Shown: positions 1-10,876, counted from the first letter of the stretch. The stretch is DNA of 64,000 nucleotides from Strongylocentrotus purpuratus (GCF_000002235.5 NW_022145615.1:28880921-28944920), one strand, 5' to 3'. Notes: generated by a model from the letters alone, not told the origin. Program-made: numbers and translations.

Positions 1-1741
1 GTAAGAGCTGACAGTTTTTTTGAAAGTCGCAATATATGTTCATGAAAATTAGGTTATACGCTTCTGAACTTACAGCCCTTCAAAATGCAAACGATTGGGG
101 TAGGGGTGTTCAAAAGCATCGATGTGGATGCAGAGGGAGAGAGAGAGAGAGGGGGGGGGGGGCTTTGGAAGATGAAACGACCCTCATTCAGACCATTATC
201 TTCTGATCGCATTGTTTCAACAAAAAACTAGACGCAGAATAATGAAAATCATAATTTAAAACAAAAAATAGGCAAATTTAATGCCAAAAAAGTTGCAAAT
301 CTGCGTCAAAAGTACATAAGGATGAATTATTCGATTTTGCAATCGAAATGAAAAGTAAAGAATTTTTAATTTTGTTTAGTATTTTGATAGTGCTATTTCC
401 TACAAGCTAGATTAGTTCAAACTGATATCTGTTTATTTATTCTTTTATTGATGTTTGATTCTTTTTATTTCCTGAATGTTAACAAAATTAACAAAACCTA
501 AATGTTACAAAATTTATACACGACAAAAGAGTAGGCTCACTACAAAGGGAAAACATACATATTAGTACATCAAATAGGAAGGTTGACAAAATAGGGAAGA
601 AAAAAATTTAATAGCATGTCTATCCTTTGTTTTGCACGGTGAGAAAAAAAATATTCAATAGCAATATTTTTTCATTTATAACATGAACCTGAAAATATTT
701 ATCTTTATACATTTATTGTACTATGGAATTAGGCTTTATAATTATTGGCGGCAGGAACACCGCTTAAAATCTTAATAGGTACTTAGTGTCTACTTCTATT
801 ACGAAATGGACGATTTTAGTGACACCGTATTGCGAACCAGGGGAACAAGGCAACCTTTCGTATCTAACAAAACATCCCCGGAGTATCATGGGAGTTTCTG
901 TGTACCACGTGCCTCAATATTTTCTCGTATTTTCATCGAAACAAATCTGACAGAAGTTAGAAACAATACTGCAGGGTCAAGAGGGGTAGAATGAAGTAAT
1001 ACCACTCTTTACAATTCTTTAGCAGAAAGGCCATTTTATAACTAAAACTTAAGCTATCGACAACCATTTTACTGTTTAAAGCCCTTTTCCCTCCGATGCT
1101 GCAATTGGTTCCCAGGAAGTTGACGTTTCGTTTCAACTTTGACAATTTGAAACAATCCAATAGAGGCATGTAATACATTCGTCACTAATAAATTGTGGTA
1201 CGTAAAATGCAGTTTCAGAATATAAACAAATGAACTTGTTTTCATGTGTTAGTCATTATTTAAATAAAAGGCAGAAGGATGGCAAATTAGGTTGATTAAG
1301 ATAACAATGAAAGGTAATACAGGGAAAGAATATATCAAAAGGGCATCAAAATCGCCAACCCCAAATAACGAAATTATCAACTGGGGGAAAATGATCAAAG
1401 GCATGAAAGATAAAGATAAAGAAGCATAAATAAAGCAGTTGAAATATTTGTCATTCAGAATTTATTTGGTTGAGGGAAATGGGAAAAAATTATTTTGAGT
1501 AACAAAAGCAATTTGTCTGTTTAGAGTTAAAAAGGCTTAAATTGATACAGGTTAAGCAGATTATGTTAACTTCTGAACGGGTCTACAAAAGGGGGTTACC
1601 GACGAGAGAAAATTGTACAATGACCTGGATACGAAGAGGCTTACGTGCAGAATGACATCTCATCCGGTCCATAGATCTCGTGGGAAATATTGAAAGCAAT
1701 TTTAGATGACATGAAAATATTTACATAATTCTTTCCCGGCT

Positions 1742-1744
<3 letters not shown>

Positions 1745-1787
<43 letters not shown>
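1745..1787. repeat. (GA)n microsatellite
   Basis: Uninterrupted GA dinucleotides, followed about 130 bp later by CT-rich tracts (1,917-1,995) that give false open frames rich in Ser/Leu/Pro. Confidence 0.95.
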
Positions 1788-1790
<3 letters not shown>

Positions 1791-2639
1791 GTAGTGGGGA
1801 GGGGGAGGATTGCTGCATAAATCCTAAATCCTACTCATGAAGGAGTCTAGCATAATTATAGAGTGTATCACACTTATCCAGATAACGTTGCGAATAAGCA
1901 TTTTACTTTACATTTTCTCTCTCTCTCTCTCTCTTTCTATCTCTCTTCGTCCCTCTTCGCTCCCCCTTCCCCCTCTTTCTCTCCCTCTCCCTTTTTCTGT
2001 ATCTCTCTGTACGGACGTTTTTGACCTACTTTGGGACAGAAAATAGAGCAGTAACCCCTTTCTGTATCACTATATCCTGGTAATGCTAGGGGATTTGGGT
2101 TCATTTTGAGTTATTTTCTTATTTTCTTTAAAATTAGGTACATTGATGAGACCTGATTACAATTTGGGAAGCCCCCCTCCCAACAAAAAGTGAATAATTG
2201 TGGAGTCATAAGACACTTTCAATTTCATCACTAGATCCCCAAAACGGTTTTAAAATAATATTTTATCAAAAAGCAGCCTATAATTATAAAATTATGTCGT
2301 GGACGTTCCTTCTTTAATATTTTGTTGGTTCTAACGCAACACAATTGGTTCTTCTTTGAACTTTTGTTCGTGTTACAGATTAATACTCATTACTACAATG
2401 TCACTCTAGGGCTCAATATTGAATCATAGATCCTGGTATCATTGGCATAATTCTACCCTGAGGTCCTTCATATTTGTGTAAATGTTACATAAATCAATTA
2501 TTACAAGACCCAAGGTCAAAGGCCAAAGATTTATATGACATTTATGAGTTATAGCAACAGGATGTTAATTTGAAAAGCACAACATTGCGACTTTTCGTGT
2601 AGGCCTCCTTAAAAAAAGAATCGCATTTTCTTTTTTCTG

Positions 2640-2835
2640 CCTCATCCTCATCATCAACCTCTTTTTCTTCTTAATTCTCCTTGTTTTTCTTTTTCTTCTT
2701 CTTCTTTTTCGTCTTCTTCTTCCTTTCTTCTTTTTCTCCTATTTTCTTCTTCTCCTTAAATCTTCTTGTTTGATTTAATATCACGAAGTTGACGATGATT
2801 ATGATAATGATCATCATCATCGAGGTATCATAATT

Positions 2836-2866
<31 letters not shown>

Positions 2867-2870
2867 ACGC
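2640..2870. repeat. CTT-rich then CAT/ATC-rich simple repeats
   Basis: A pyrimidine tract of TTCTTCTT-type words (2,640-2,765) is followed by ATCATCATC words ending near 2,870. Confidence 0.9.
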
Positions 2871-3223
2871 TATAATTACTTTTATCAGCGATATCACCGT
2901 TATTCTTCTGTTATTTTAACAAATGACGAAGAGGAGGATGGGAAATTACCCACAAAATTGATAATTGGGACTTTCGCGGCACATTCTCTTGAGAAGAACA
3001 AACCCCGCCCCCTCCTCTCTCCTCATAAGGAAATGGCTACTAGATTGGTAGAGACAGGTAGGATGGAGATGGATTAAAATTTGGAACACTACAGACATCG
3101 GGTTCAATGTAGCATTGAGTGCTCATTCATCTCCCACTTAAACCTTTTTGGGTTGAATGTACGTTACCATGGTAACATTGTACAGAATGGAATCGGCCAA
3201 TCAGGATGAAGGATTTTCTTGTA

Positions 3224-3376
3224 CATGGTGTCGAGGTCTTGTGGATACGTCGTCAGACTGTAGATCACATGGTTTGCGGTTCGAATCCCGCCGCAGCGCT
3301 AATGTTTTTGGCAAGACATTAATCTACATTCGCCACTACCCAGGTGTTCGGAATTCCTTAAATGCTGTGAGCAGTG
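3224..3376 (+). mobile_element. tRNA-derived SINE
   Basis: A pol III B-box-like GGTTCGAATCC sits at 3,278-3,288. It is followed by the family body (CTAATG..TTTGGCAAGACATTAATCTACATT..CACTACCCAGGTG) that recurs near 25.95, 37.95, 45.83 and 51.62 kb. The 3' end is cut by the poly-G repeat that starts at 3,377. Confidence 0.75.
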
Positions 3377-3590
3377 GCGTACGCAGGATATTTTCAAGAC
3401 CGATTGGCATTCCGTTTCGTTGGGGGGAGGGGGGGGGGGGGGTAAGGTCATCTTTTTTAGTTCATCCATTACGATTTTTTTTTAAAAATTAAAAAAACAA
3501 CCTATGGGGGGGGGGGGGGGGGTTCGCGAAAAACATACACATACAAAAAAACTCAAGGGGTGTTTAACCCCCCCCCCCCCTTGCGTACGC
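3377..3590 (+). mobile_element. Poly-G repeat element, copy A
   Basis: The element is bounded by inverted GCGTACGC ends and holds two long G runs and a C run. Two more copies lie at 5,241-5,453 (inverted) and 6,496-6,731. It looks like a non-autonomous DNA element about 215-240 bp long. It has no coding capacity. Confidence 0.7.
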
Positions 3591-3597
3591 ACCTGAG

Positions 3598-3735
3598 TCA
3601 CTGCCCTCGAGCCATGGGCACTTCAGACATCTTGGTCTGCCCCTGCTGTACTTGGGCAAGATCGCCACCAGGCCATGATGCCGGCAGCACTGAGCAAGGT
3701 CGAGGACGTGCTGCCCTCTACGTCCTATCCGCAGG
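3598..3735 (+). CDS. Gene A candidate exon 1
   Basis: 138 bp, phase 1 in and out, open in one frame with coding-like GC-rich composition (residues such as ALEPWALQTSW). The acceptor CTGAG lies just past the end of poly-G repeat copy A, whose C run supplies the only pyrimidine tract. The donor is CAGG|GTGTGA. The start of the gene is not here. Confidence 0.3.
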
Positions 3736-4680
3736 GTGTGAGGGTATCCTCCCAATGTTTTCTGTTCTACTGTAAGTTGCACGATGGATATGTCTTTTTA
3801 TTTTATTTTCATCTTTACAATCAATTTGAAGAAAAGTGTCAGAAATTATCTGTTAACTATAAGCTTATACGTAAATTGGAGGCTTACATTTGGTTTAAAC
3901 GACACATTCTTTTTTTTATGGGGGGGGGGGGGGGGGTAGGATATCGTGTCTATCGTTATTAATTGATCATATAGGTGACTGAGGGAATCATACTTCTTTA
4001 TGATTCATGTTATTGTTTTACCAGAAGCACTTCGAGGCAAAACGTATATTTTGGACAATAAGATAAGACATAATGGAATGAGCTTGCTGGTTAGGGTTTA
4101 AAAAAAGATATATTAGATGGGGAGTATAAACAGATGGAAGATAAATGATAAAGGGATGAGAAATAGATATTTCAATTTAAAACGAAGAAAGGCTTATTTG
4201 AAATCGAACCTTACGATTTGAATCATAAAAGATCGATACATCAACGACGAGGAGAAGGATGACGAGTCGGTGAGATCTGACATCGAGTGCAGGAATGAGG
4301 TTGGTGATGATGCCGATGTCGAATCCAACGCTGGCGATATGACCCCAGTCCCTGGCCTTGTGTATTTTGAGGATGAATGTAATAATTTTTGTGCAAAAAT
4401 GGTTCAAGAGACGAGGAAAATGATAGTAATAAAGACTTTCTACTGAGTAGGAAGAGGAGTAGAAAAGAAAATAACGTATGGGAGTATGCTTTATATTAGG
4501 CATGTTTAGAATACAGAGATAGCATTGACAAAGAGACAAAATATTGAATACGAAAATTAGAAGAAAAAAAATAGGATGTAGATAAGTGGCGGGATAATTG
4601 AGGGGAGAGAGAGAGAGAGAGAGGAAGAGAGAGGGAGAGATAGAGAGAGGAAGAGAGGGAGAGAGAGAGAGAAAGAGAGG

Positions 4681-4718
<38 letters not shown>

Positions 4719-6382
4719 GAGAGAGAATATACATTTATTTGTTTCTTTGAGCTCGATCATTCTGGCATATCGTTTATTTTGATGAGCAAAGAAAGTAATA
4801 TCTACACTACATTTTAAAATCATTTCATGGCCTTAGATAGTTGATTATATTTCATGTTTCTTCTTTGATGAAAAGACACCGACGATGATTGCAGCGTTGA
4901 TCAGGAGGAGGAGGAGATCGAGATCAAAGATGCAATCGAAGAGTCCAGGGAGGATGAGACCAGCTCACAGACTGACCAGATCGTGATGGTCAAGAGACGT
5001 GACCTTCTTCATATGACCAAGGTAAAGGTCATGTACCAGACAGGTGAGCTGAATATCTATTTACGGAAGAGGGGTCATTTTTTGTTATCGTTATTTTCTT
5101 AATTATTATTGTTTTTTTTTTAAATGTCTTTTTACTAAAATACATGTATCATTTCTACATATTTTGATGATTAGTTATCAAGGTATGCATCAGTATAACG
5201 TTTATAAATTAAAAAACCTTTGAAGGTAGTGATTGCAGGCGCGTACGCAGGGGGGGGGTGGTTGGGGTTAAATGTTGTATGTTGGGGTTGTATGTGTATG
5301 TTTTTCGGGAAAATCGCCCCCCCCCCCTCTTGAGTGTTGATTTTTTTTAAATAAATAATAATAATAATTTAAAAAATCCTAATGGATGACCTAAAAAAGA
5401 TGACCTTACCCCCCCCCCCCCCCACCCAACGGAACGGAATGTCGATCGGTCAAAAACGAAAAAAAAAAGTCCTCTGATTGATTAATTGATCAATCTTTGT
5501 GTTTATTTACCTAAAAACTCTCCGAAATAGATGAAGATAACATCAGCTACCTGTCTAGCGGACTGTCAGGTAATGACGTCACCAGTGACAAATTTTGATC
5601 ACCAGTTTATACCGCTGTGTACAGCGTATTTCATTATGCAGTCAAACCTGTCTATACCGACCGCCCAAGGGACTCAAGTAAAAGTGGTCTTTGTAGACAG
5701 AGGGTCACTAAAGCAGGTTCAATTGTAACTGAAATTTAAAAAAAAAATCTCGTAATCGGCAGGATTCGAACCTGCGCGGGGAGACCCCAATATATTTCTA
5801 GTCTATCGCCTTAACCGCTCGGCCACGATTACCTTGATGTGAGGATGGAAGGTCGTTGGCAACTGGTTCAATATGGCTAATTAAACAGAATATTAATCTG
5901 TTTGTTGATGGTGCTTATGTTTAAATTATATTCTTGCAATTTCTTTCTGCAACAAAACTATACAAACCTTATATTGCGGGCACGTCATGCTACTTTTCTT
6001 ATGCTGTAGCCCTCCTGCATCTAACGTCTTTATGTTAATTATGCATTCAATATATTTGTTTAATTTTGTACATTTTCTGTATACTTATATACATATGAAA
6101 AATTGGATCAAACCATATTATGTTCACGAAAATGTATGAAGAAAAAAAGAAAGATGCAGAAACCAATAAATAAAATAAAATAAATTATATATATATGCCC
6201 TCTAATTATCTTTTATTACTGCAGAAAAGAAAAGAAACACCGAAGAAAGCAGATTTCTACCTCTATTTAAAAGACATTGGCAAAATAGTTATATTAACAT
6301 GATCCTCTTTTTATTGTATCGAAAAGATTTTGAAATCAGGCCAAAAATTTCGCAACGACTCGGCCAGCCGCTAAATAAGTAG
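3598..6382 (+). CDS. Gene A: unidentified acidic protein, partial, up to five exons
   Basis: I do not recognise this protein. The candidate exons (3598-3735, 4232-4378, 4876-5043, 5531-5569, 6225-6382) are all entered and left in phase 1, stay open when joined, and end at TAG 6,380-6,382. The joined product has no signal peptide, transmembrane helix or cysteine-rich module. Exons 2 and 3 are strongly acidic, with runs of Asp/Glu such as DEEKDDE and DQEEEEIEI, and are followed by a basic patch (VKRRD). That suggests an intracellular, disordered regulatory or scaffold-like segment, but no function can be assigned. The 5' end is missing. Exons 1 and 5 are the weakest; exon 1 begins 7 bp after a poly-G mobile repeat. 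A pseudogene or a wrong set of splice sites remains possible. Confidence 0.5.
4232..4378 (+). CDS. Gene A candidate exon 2, acidic
   Basis: 147 bp, phase 1-1. Translation starts RYINDEEKDDESV and ends VYFEDE. The acceptor is AAAAG and the donor T|GTAATA is weak; an alternative donor GTTG|GTGATG lies about 80 bp upstream in the same phase. The minus-strand 185-codon frame over it is a shadow driven by a GA run. Confidence 0.5.
4603..4727. repeat. (GA)n microsatellite in an intron of gene A
   Basis: Long GA tract with occasional G insertions. It generates Ser/Leu-rich false ORFs on the minus strand. Confidence 0.95.
4876..5043 (+). CDS. Gene A candidate exon 3, Glu-rich
   Basis: 168 bp, phase 1-1, with acceptor GAAAAG and donor ACAG|GTGAGC. 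Encodes an Asp/Glu-rich segment (DQEEEEIEIKDAIEES) followed by a basic segment (VMVKRRDLLHMTKVKV). A second possible donor, CCAAG|GTAAAG, lies 22 bp upstream but breaks the phase-1 pattern. This is the best-supported exon of gene A. Confidence 0.62.
5241..5453 (-). mobile_element. Poly-G repeat element, copy B (inverted)
   Basis: Reverse-oriented copy of the 3,377-3,590 repeat. It starts GCGTACGCAG and shares the AAAAATCCTAATGGATGACC and GGAACGGAATGTCGATCGGTC blocks with copy C read in reverse. Confidence 0.7.
5531..5569 (+). CDS. Gene A candidate micro-exon 4
   Basis: 39 bp, phase 1-1, encoding EDNISYLSSGLS after a shared Asp codon. The acceptor is AAATAG and the donor TCAG|GTAATG. Its phase matches both neighbours. 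Confidence 0.5.
5751..5832 (-). tRNA. tRNA-Ser (anticodon AGA)
   Basis: Read on the minus strand, this is an 82-base type II tRNA. It has a 7-bp acceptor stem (GTAATCG/CGATTAC) with discriminator G, the D-arm word GGCCGAGCGGTTAAGGC, anticodon loop CTAGAAA (AGA), a variable arm GGGGTCTCCCC, and T-arm GGTTCGAATCC. One G-A mismatch lies in the anticodon stem. A run of T (A on the plus strand, 5,739-5,747) follows the 3' end and would terminate pol III. No SINE body is attached, so it looks like a real gene, possibly slightly decayed. Confidence 0.85.
6225..6382 (+). CDS. Gene A candidate terminal exon 5
   Basis: The acceptor TTTTATTACTGCAG is strong and phase 1 fits exon 4. The frame runs 51 further codons to TAG at 6,380-6,382, just before poly-G sequence. 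The first 22 residues (KKRNTEESRFLPLFKRHWQN) look coding; the rest is less convincing, so the true end or a further splice is uncertain. Confidence 0.35.
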
Positions 6383-6389
6383 GGGGGGG

Positions 6390-6405
6390 GGGGGGGTTAG
6401 AGAAC

Positions 6406-6460
<55 letters not shown>

Positions 6461-6495
6461 GGGGGTAAGAGGACATATTTTTTTTAATTTGGATC
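6390..6495. repeat. Poly-T/poly-G homopolymer block
   Basis: Three blocks of G runs and a long T run. Such runs are a known weak point of sequencing, so their exact length should not be trusted. Confidence 0.8.
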
Positions 6496-6731
6496 CGAAA
6501 TTTGACCGATCGACATTCCGTTCCGTTGGGGGTGGGGGGGGGGGGGGGTTAAGGTCATCTTTTTTAGGTCATCCATTAGGATTTTTAAATTTGTTTTAAT
6601 ATTTTATTTATTAAAAAAAAAAAAAAAAAAAACAAGGGAGGGGGGGGGGGGGGGGGTTCCAAAAAACATACACATTAAAAAAAAACTCAAGGGGGGGGGG
6701 GGGGGTTAACCCCCACCACCCTGCGTATGCG
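6496..6731 (+). mobile_element. Poly-G repeat element, copy C
   Basis: Same order of blocks as copy A: GACCGATCGACATTCCGTT, G run, AAGGTCATCTTTTTTAGGTC, ACATACACAT, AACTCAAGGGG, and an end close to GCGTACGC (here GCGTATGC). Confidence 0.7.
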
Positions 6732-7037
6732 CCTGGCTGTGAGCACCAAAATCGGTAGCCTAGTAGAGCCGGAGTAATATTCGAGCGCCTTGAGCTCTTT
6801 GCGTGTTTGAAAATTATCCAATGCTAATATCATGATTATAATAATTGAAAGAGACCAACCCGGATTTTTTATGGCTTCTTCAAGCTCTCGACTCTGAGAT
6901 CAGAATGCTACATGAATGAAATCAAAAGTTTTCCTTCTTGGTCTTGACTCCGGAATCCAAGTATCGCATGCAGCTTTATTATTTATTGCATATTGCAATT
7001 TAAAGATGCACTTTACTTTAACGTTCATACCGAACTG

Positions 7038-7260
7038 CAGGCGCGGATCCAGGATTTTCCAATAGGGGGGGCCGGAGATTTGAAAAATTGCGCAGACCGT
7101 TTTTCAACTCAACATACCAATACTGACAAGGTCATATTAGAAGCACCATACCGGTACAATTTTTTTAACATTTTCATCGGGGGGGGGGGGGGGGCTGAAG
7201 CCTCTTTCCCGAAAAAGTAATTTTCTGGTTTCACAATAGTGAGCGAAGCGAGCGAGCACA
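7038..7260. repeat. Dispersed repeat fragment beginning GCGCGGATCCAGGATT
   Basis: GGATCC-containing ends of the same style close other repeats at 10,150-10,163 and 26,325-26,352. The body holds a G run at 7,181-7,194. Family not assigned. Confidence 0.4.
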
Positions 7261-7360
7261 AATTTGAGGATAATATGTATTTTGTGAAAGTGTTATTTAT
7301 CTACAAAATATACGAAAAAAGATATAAACAAAATCATATTCGGGCAGGTCGCTGTTTCTC

Positions 7361-8970
7361 CCCCCCCCCTTTACGCGCGAAGCGCATAAGCTTTGATGTT
7401 TCATTAAATCGTTGGAGAAAGAAGACGATTCGTTGTACCGTTCTCGACTCTTAATCTTTGTCTAAATTGAGTTCCTCCCTTCCGCGCAAAGCGCGGAAGC
7501 TTTGACGTTTCATTAAATTATTAAAGGAGGAAGACGATACGTTGTACCGGTCTCGACTCTTAATCCTTGTCTGAATTAGACCCCCTCCCGCGCGAAGCGC
7601 AGAGGCTTTGACGTTTCATTCAATTATTAGAGAAAGAAGCAATTCGTTGTACCGTTCTCGATTCTTAATCATTGTCTGAATACAGTTTCCCCACCTCCTT
7701 CCGCGCGAAGCGCGGAAGCTGTGACGTTTTATTAAATCATTAGAGAAAGAAGACGATTCGTTGTACTGTTCTCGACTCTTAATCCTTGTCTGAATTGAGT
7801 TCCCCCCTCCCGCGCAAAGCGCGGAAGCTTTGACGTTTCATTAAATTATTAGAGAAAGAAGATGATTCTTTGTTCCATTCTCGACTCTTAATCATTGTCT
7901 GAATTGAGTCCCCCCCCCCTCCCGCGCGAAGATTGACGTTTCATTAAATTATTAGAGTAAGAAGACGATTCGTTGTACCGTTCTCGATTTTTAATCATTG
8001 TCTGAATTCAGTTTCCCCACCCCCTCCTGCGCGAAGCTCAGAAGCTGTGACGTTTCATTTAATCATTAGAGAAAGAAGAGGATTCGTAATTGTACCGTTC
8101 TCGATTCTTTATCATTGTCTGAATTAAGTTAGCCCCCTCCGCGCGAAGCGCGGAAGCTTTGACGTTTCATTAAATTATTAGAGAAAGAAGACGATGCGTT
8201 GTACCGTTCGCGATACTTAATCATTGTCTGAATTCAGTCCCCCCCCCTCCACGCGAAGCGCAGAAGCTTTGACGTTTCATTAAATTATTAGAGAAAGAAG
8301 ACGATGCGTTGTACCGTTCTCGATACTTAATCATTGTCTGAATTCAGTTCCCCCCCCCCCCCCACCGCGCGAAGCGCGGAAGCTTTGACGTTTCATTGAA
8401 TTATTAGAGAAAGAAGACGATTCTTTGTACCATTCTCGACTCTTAATCCTTGTCTGAATTGAGTTTTTTCCCCCCCGCACAGAAGCTTTGACGTTTCATT
8501 GAATTATTAGAGAAAGAACATGATTCGTTGTTCCATTCTCGATTCTTAATCCTTGTTTGAATTTATTTTCCCCCTTCCGCGCGAGGCGCGGAAGCTTTGA
8601 CCTTTCATAGTGTAATGAAATTATTAGAGAAAGAAGATAATTCATTGTTTCATTCTCGACTCTTAAAGCGTATCTGCCATAGTTAACAGGAGGGATTAGA
8701 CTGCCCTGCAAGGTCACTGGACAGGTGGTTATCTCATCAACTCAGCTCTCAGTTAACATAAGAAAAAGAGGATCATGGGGGACAAATGGTCACCGATTAG
8801 GCATGGTTTGTTATATAGAGGGCGCAAGTAGCTACAAGTAGTGCAGTGGGCCTTTAATCCTTCTCTGAATTCAGTTCCCCCCTCTAGCGGAAAGCGCAGA
8901 AGCTTAACGTTTCATTAAATTATTAGAGAAAGAAGACGATTTGTTGTACCGTTCTCGACTTGTAAGAATT
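7361..8970. repeat. ~110 bp tandem array with GC palindrome
   Basis: About a dozen units. Each has a C run, then CGCGCGAAGCGCGGAAGC (self-complementary core GCGC..GCGC), then TTTGACGTTTCATTAAATTA, TTAGAGAAAGAAGACGATTC, GTTGTACCGTTCTCGACTC and TTAATCCTTGTCTGAATTGA. Units start near 7,361, 7,475, 7,585, 7,698, 7,808, 7,918, 8,030, 8,135, 8,250, 8,365, 8,475, 8,575 and 8,880. One unit is split by an insertion at 8,667-8,853. Spacers are not unique, so this is a satellite and not a CRISPR array. Confidence 0.95.
8667..8853 (+). mobile_element. 187 bp TTAA-flanked insertion, copy 1
   Basis: It is flanked by TTAA at 8,663-8,666 and 8,854-8,857. Intact units of the array read CGACTCTTAATCCTTGTCTG, with a single TTAA at this position, so the empty site is visible in the same window. 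A second copy of nearly equal length is at 14,698-14,883. TTAA duplication is typical of piggyBac- and Kolobok-type elements; no clear long terminal inverted repeat is visible. Confidence 0.85.
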
Positions 8971-9734
8971 TTCAAAATTGTTTCTTTGTCTGCTCCTTTT
9001 CCGTCCTATGTCCTTTTAATGCCCCTACCGCCCTAGCTACGCATGCTTTAAAGGGAAAATGAAACAATCATGATTGTGATAGCACACAATTAGGTCAGTA
9101 GAAATGAAAGGGGAAAAAAAATTATTTACACCAACCATGTAATAATCCCGACCCGACCGGGATCACTATCCATGTCAAAGTTTTGTGTTATCGGGCGAGG
9201 GCCGGGGCGTAGCGACCAAGCGTGATTTTGCAATGTAGAATGCTGAAATTATGCATTCTAGAAAATCCCTCAGCCCAATATGTACGTTCCTTCATTTCTT
9301 TCTAGCTATATATCTAAATTTCCAGGGGGACGTGTCCCTCTATCGGGCCCAGGATCGCCGCCCCTGTCCATGATTACTACCAACATGAGTTTATATATGA
9401 GCTGAATCCAATTGAAGAGCAACATAAGAGTTGTGAAGCGGCCCTACCTTTAATTTAAAATTTTACTGTTGAGTATATAGCTTCTATTTGAAAGACATCC
9501 AAAATATTGTGCCCTTTTCAATTTTTTTTCAAAAGCAGGGGCTGTTTTTAACGTTTTACTTTGAATCCGTGGCTCGAAATTTTATGCGGCCGACCCGGCC
9601 CCCTCTATTCAATAACGTTTCCCAAGCCTTCTGGAATGACCCCAAATCTTCCGATTACATTTTTTTTATCTTATTCGTCGTTACTGTCACCTAGCACCAT
9701 TTCCTTGTCTTTCCCCCTTTCTCACCCGACTTTT

Positions 9735-9960
9735 CTCTCCCCCCCCCCCCCCACCCACTCAGTGTTGTTTAGGGTACGCGCATGTACATGTATGTCCCCT
9801 CTCTTTGAAAGCACCCCTTTATTTTCGGTGTGTAAAGTCAGTGCGGGCCGGATTTTTGTGTATTACGGGCCGGACTTTGTTGCGTGAAAAGTAACCCTTT
9901 ATCGGAGATTTTGGGAACACAAATTCGATCCCTCCGACCCCGGAGTGGGAGTGAGGTGGG
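9735..9960 (+). repeat. Dispersed repeat, copy 1 (inverted partner at 13.5 kb)
   Basis: Shares ACTCAGTGTTGTTTAGGGTACGCG, CACCGG-like and CCGACCCCGGAGT blocks, in reverse order and strand, with 13,497-13,705. Both copies carry poly-C or poly-G ends. Confidence 0.75.
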
Positions 9961-9964
9961 GAGG

Positions 9965-10163
9965 GGGGGGGGGGGGATCTTCTTTTTATTTTCTCCTTTT
10001 TTTCTCTCTCTCTTCTTTCTTTTCTCTTCTCCTTTCTTTTCTCTTTTCCTTTCTTTTCTCTTTTCCTTTTTCTTCTCTTCTCCTTTCTTTTTTTTCTCTT
10101 TTTTTTTGCGCCGCCAATAGGGGGGGCCGCGGCCGTTTCGGCCCCCCCTGGATCCGCCACTGG
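9965..10163. repeat. CT-rich tract and repeat terminus
   Basis: A 130 bp C/T tract is followed by GGGGGGCCGCGGCC..GGCCCCCCCTGGATCCGCCACTGG. The tract creates Lys/Arg/Glu- and Phe/Ser/Leu-rich false ORFs on both strands. Confidence 0.8.
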
Positions 10164-10199
10164 AATTGTACATGCTCATCTACATATGGTCATTAAAAC

Positions 10200-10876
10200 A
10201 AAAACTAAAACAAACAAACAAAGACCCTGAAAGTTAATGGCATGGAAGAAATACCCAAATTGTCGAATGAATATAATCAAGTTTCCGAAAGTAAATGGCA
10301 AGCAATCTGGCATTATTTAGTTCGCTCCTTTGACGTAAGCTCTGGGCGTGAAAGACGGATTGAAACGAGTTAGATCGTTATTAGGTATTGGGGGTCAGAG
10401 GTAGGGTAGGTTTATAAGTGTACGGTTTTGGCCAAGAGTTGGACTTATGAATAAGCATTTTAAATTGGCCGAGAAGCAATGGTTTCGATCGTCGAGGGGT
10501 CACCCCCGGTGGGTAGGCGACGTCCCTGAACCCAATCATTTGGTGTAATCTGTCTCCCGCCCCCATCTCTGATCTTATTATACTGACTGCATCCCACTAC
10601 TTGCTTCACAAGGGATGACTTACTAGCGCTGATCGATGATCACGCTACGAGCAAATAACAAGCCGGACAAAGTCCAACTCGGTGAATAAACATCGGAAAA
10701 CAGAAATGATGATATATGACTAAACAGTGACGAACCTGATACGAGTGCGTCTGGAAGCAAAGGTCAAAACTGACGACTGTATACCAACAATCTTAGGTGT
10801 ATATTGAGGCTACTGCTGAATCCTGCGGGGATATGTTAGCGGACAAGAACATGCACTGTGCGGATATGAAATCAAC
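10200..10876. other. Upstream region of gene B
   Basis: Unique-looking sequence without a domain-bearing ORF. It should contain the 5' UTR and promoter of gene B, but I see no unambiguous TATA box or initiator that would fix the transcription start. Confidence 0.4.

Larger units (their letters stand above)
1..3223. other. AT-rich region without a recognisable gene
   Basis: I find no exon with a credible splice context or domain. Open frames here are short and follow low-complexity sequence. The stretch holds a GA run, CT runs, a (CTT)n-like tract near 2,640-2,760 and a (CAT/ATC)n tract near 2,810-2,870. The first exon of the acidic gene A could lie here or before the window, but I could not identify it. 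Confidence 0.6.

Noticed and set aside
4177..4823. Minus-strand open frames of 185 and 88 codons rich in Ser/Leu
   Set aside because: They are driven by the GA microsatellite at 4,603-4,727 and run opposite to better-supported acidic exons.
3409..6480. Long G and C runs as functional elements
   Set aside because: They belong to a dispersed repeat, and homopolymer length is error-prone, so I draw no functional conclusion.
7361..8970. Regular repeats suggesting a CRISPR array
   Set aside because: Units are ~110 bp, imperfect and contiguous, with no unique spacers, in an intron-bearing genome.
9819..10196. Lys/Arg/Glu-rich and Phe/Ser-rich open frames
   Set aside because: They translate a single CT-rich tract on both strands.
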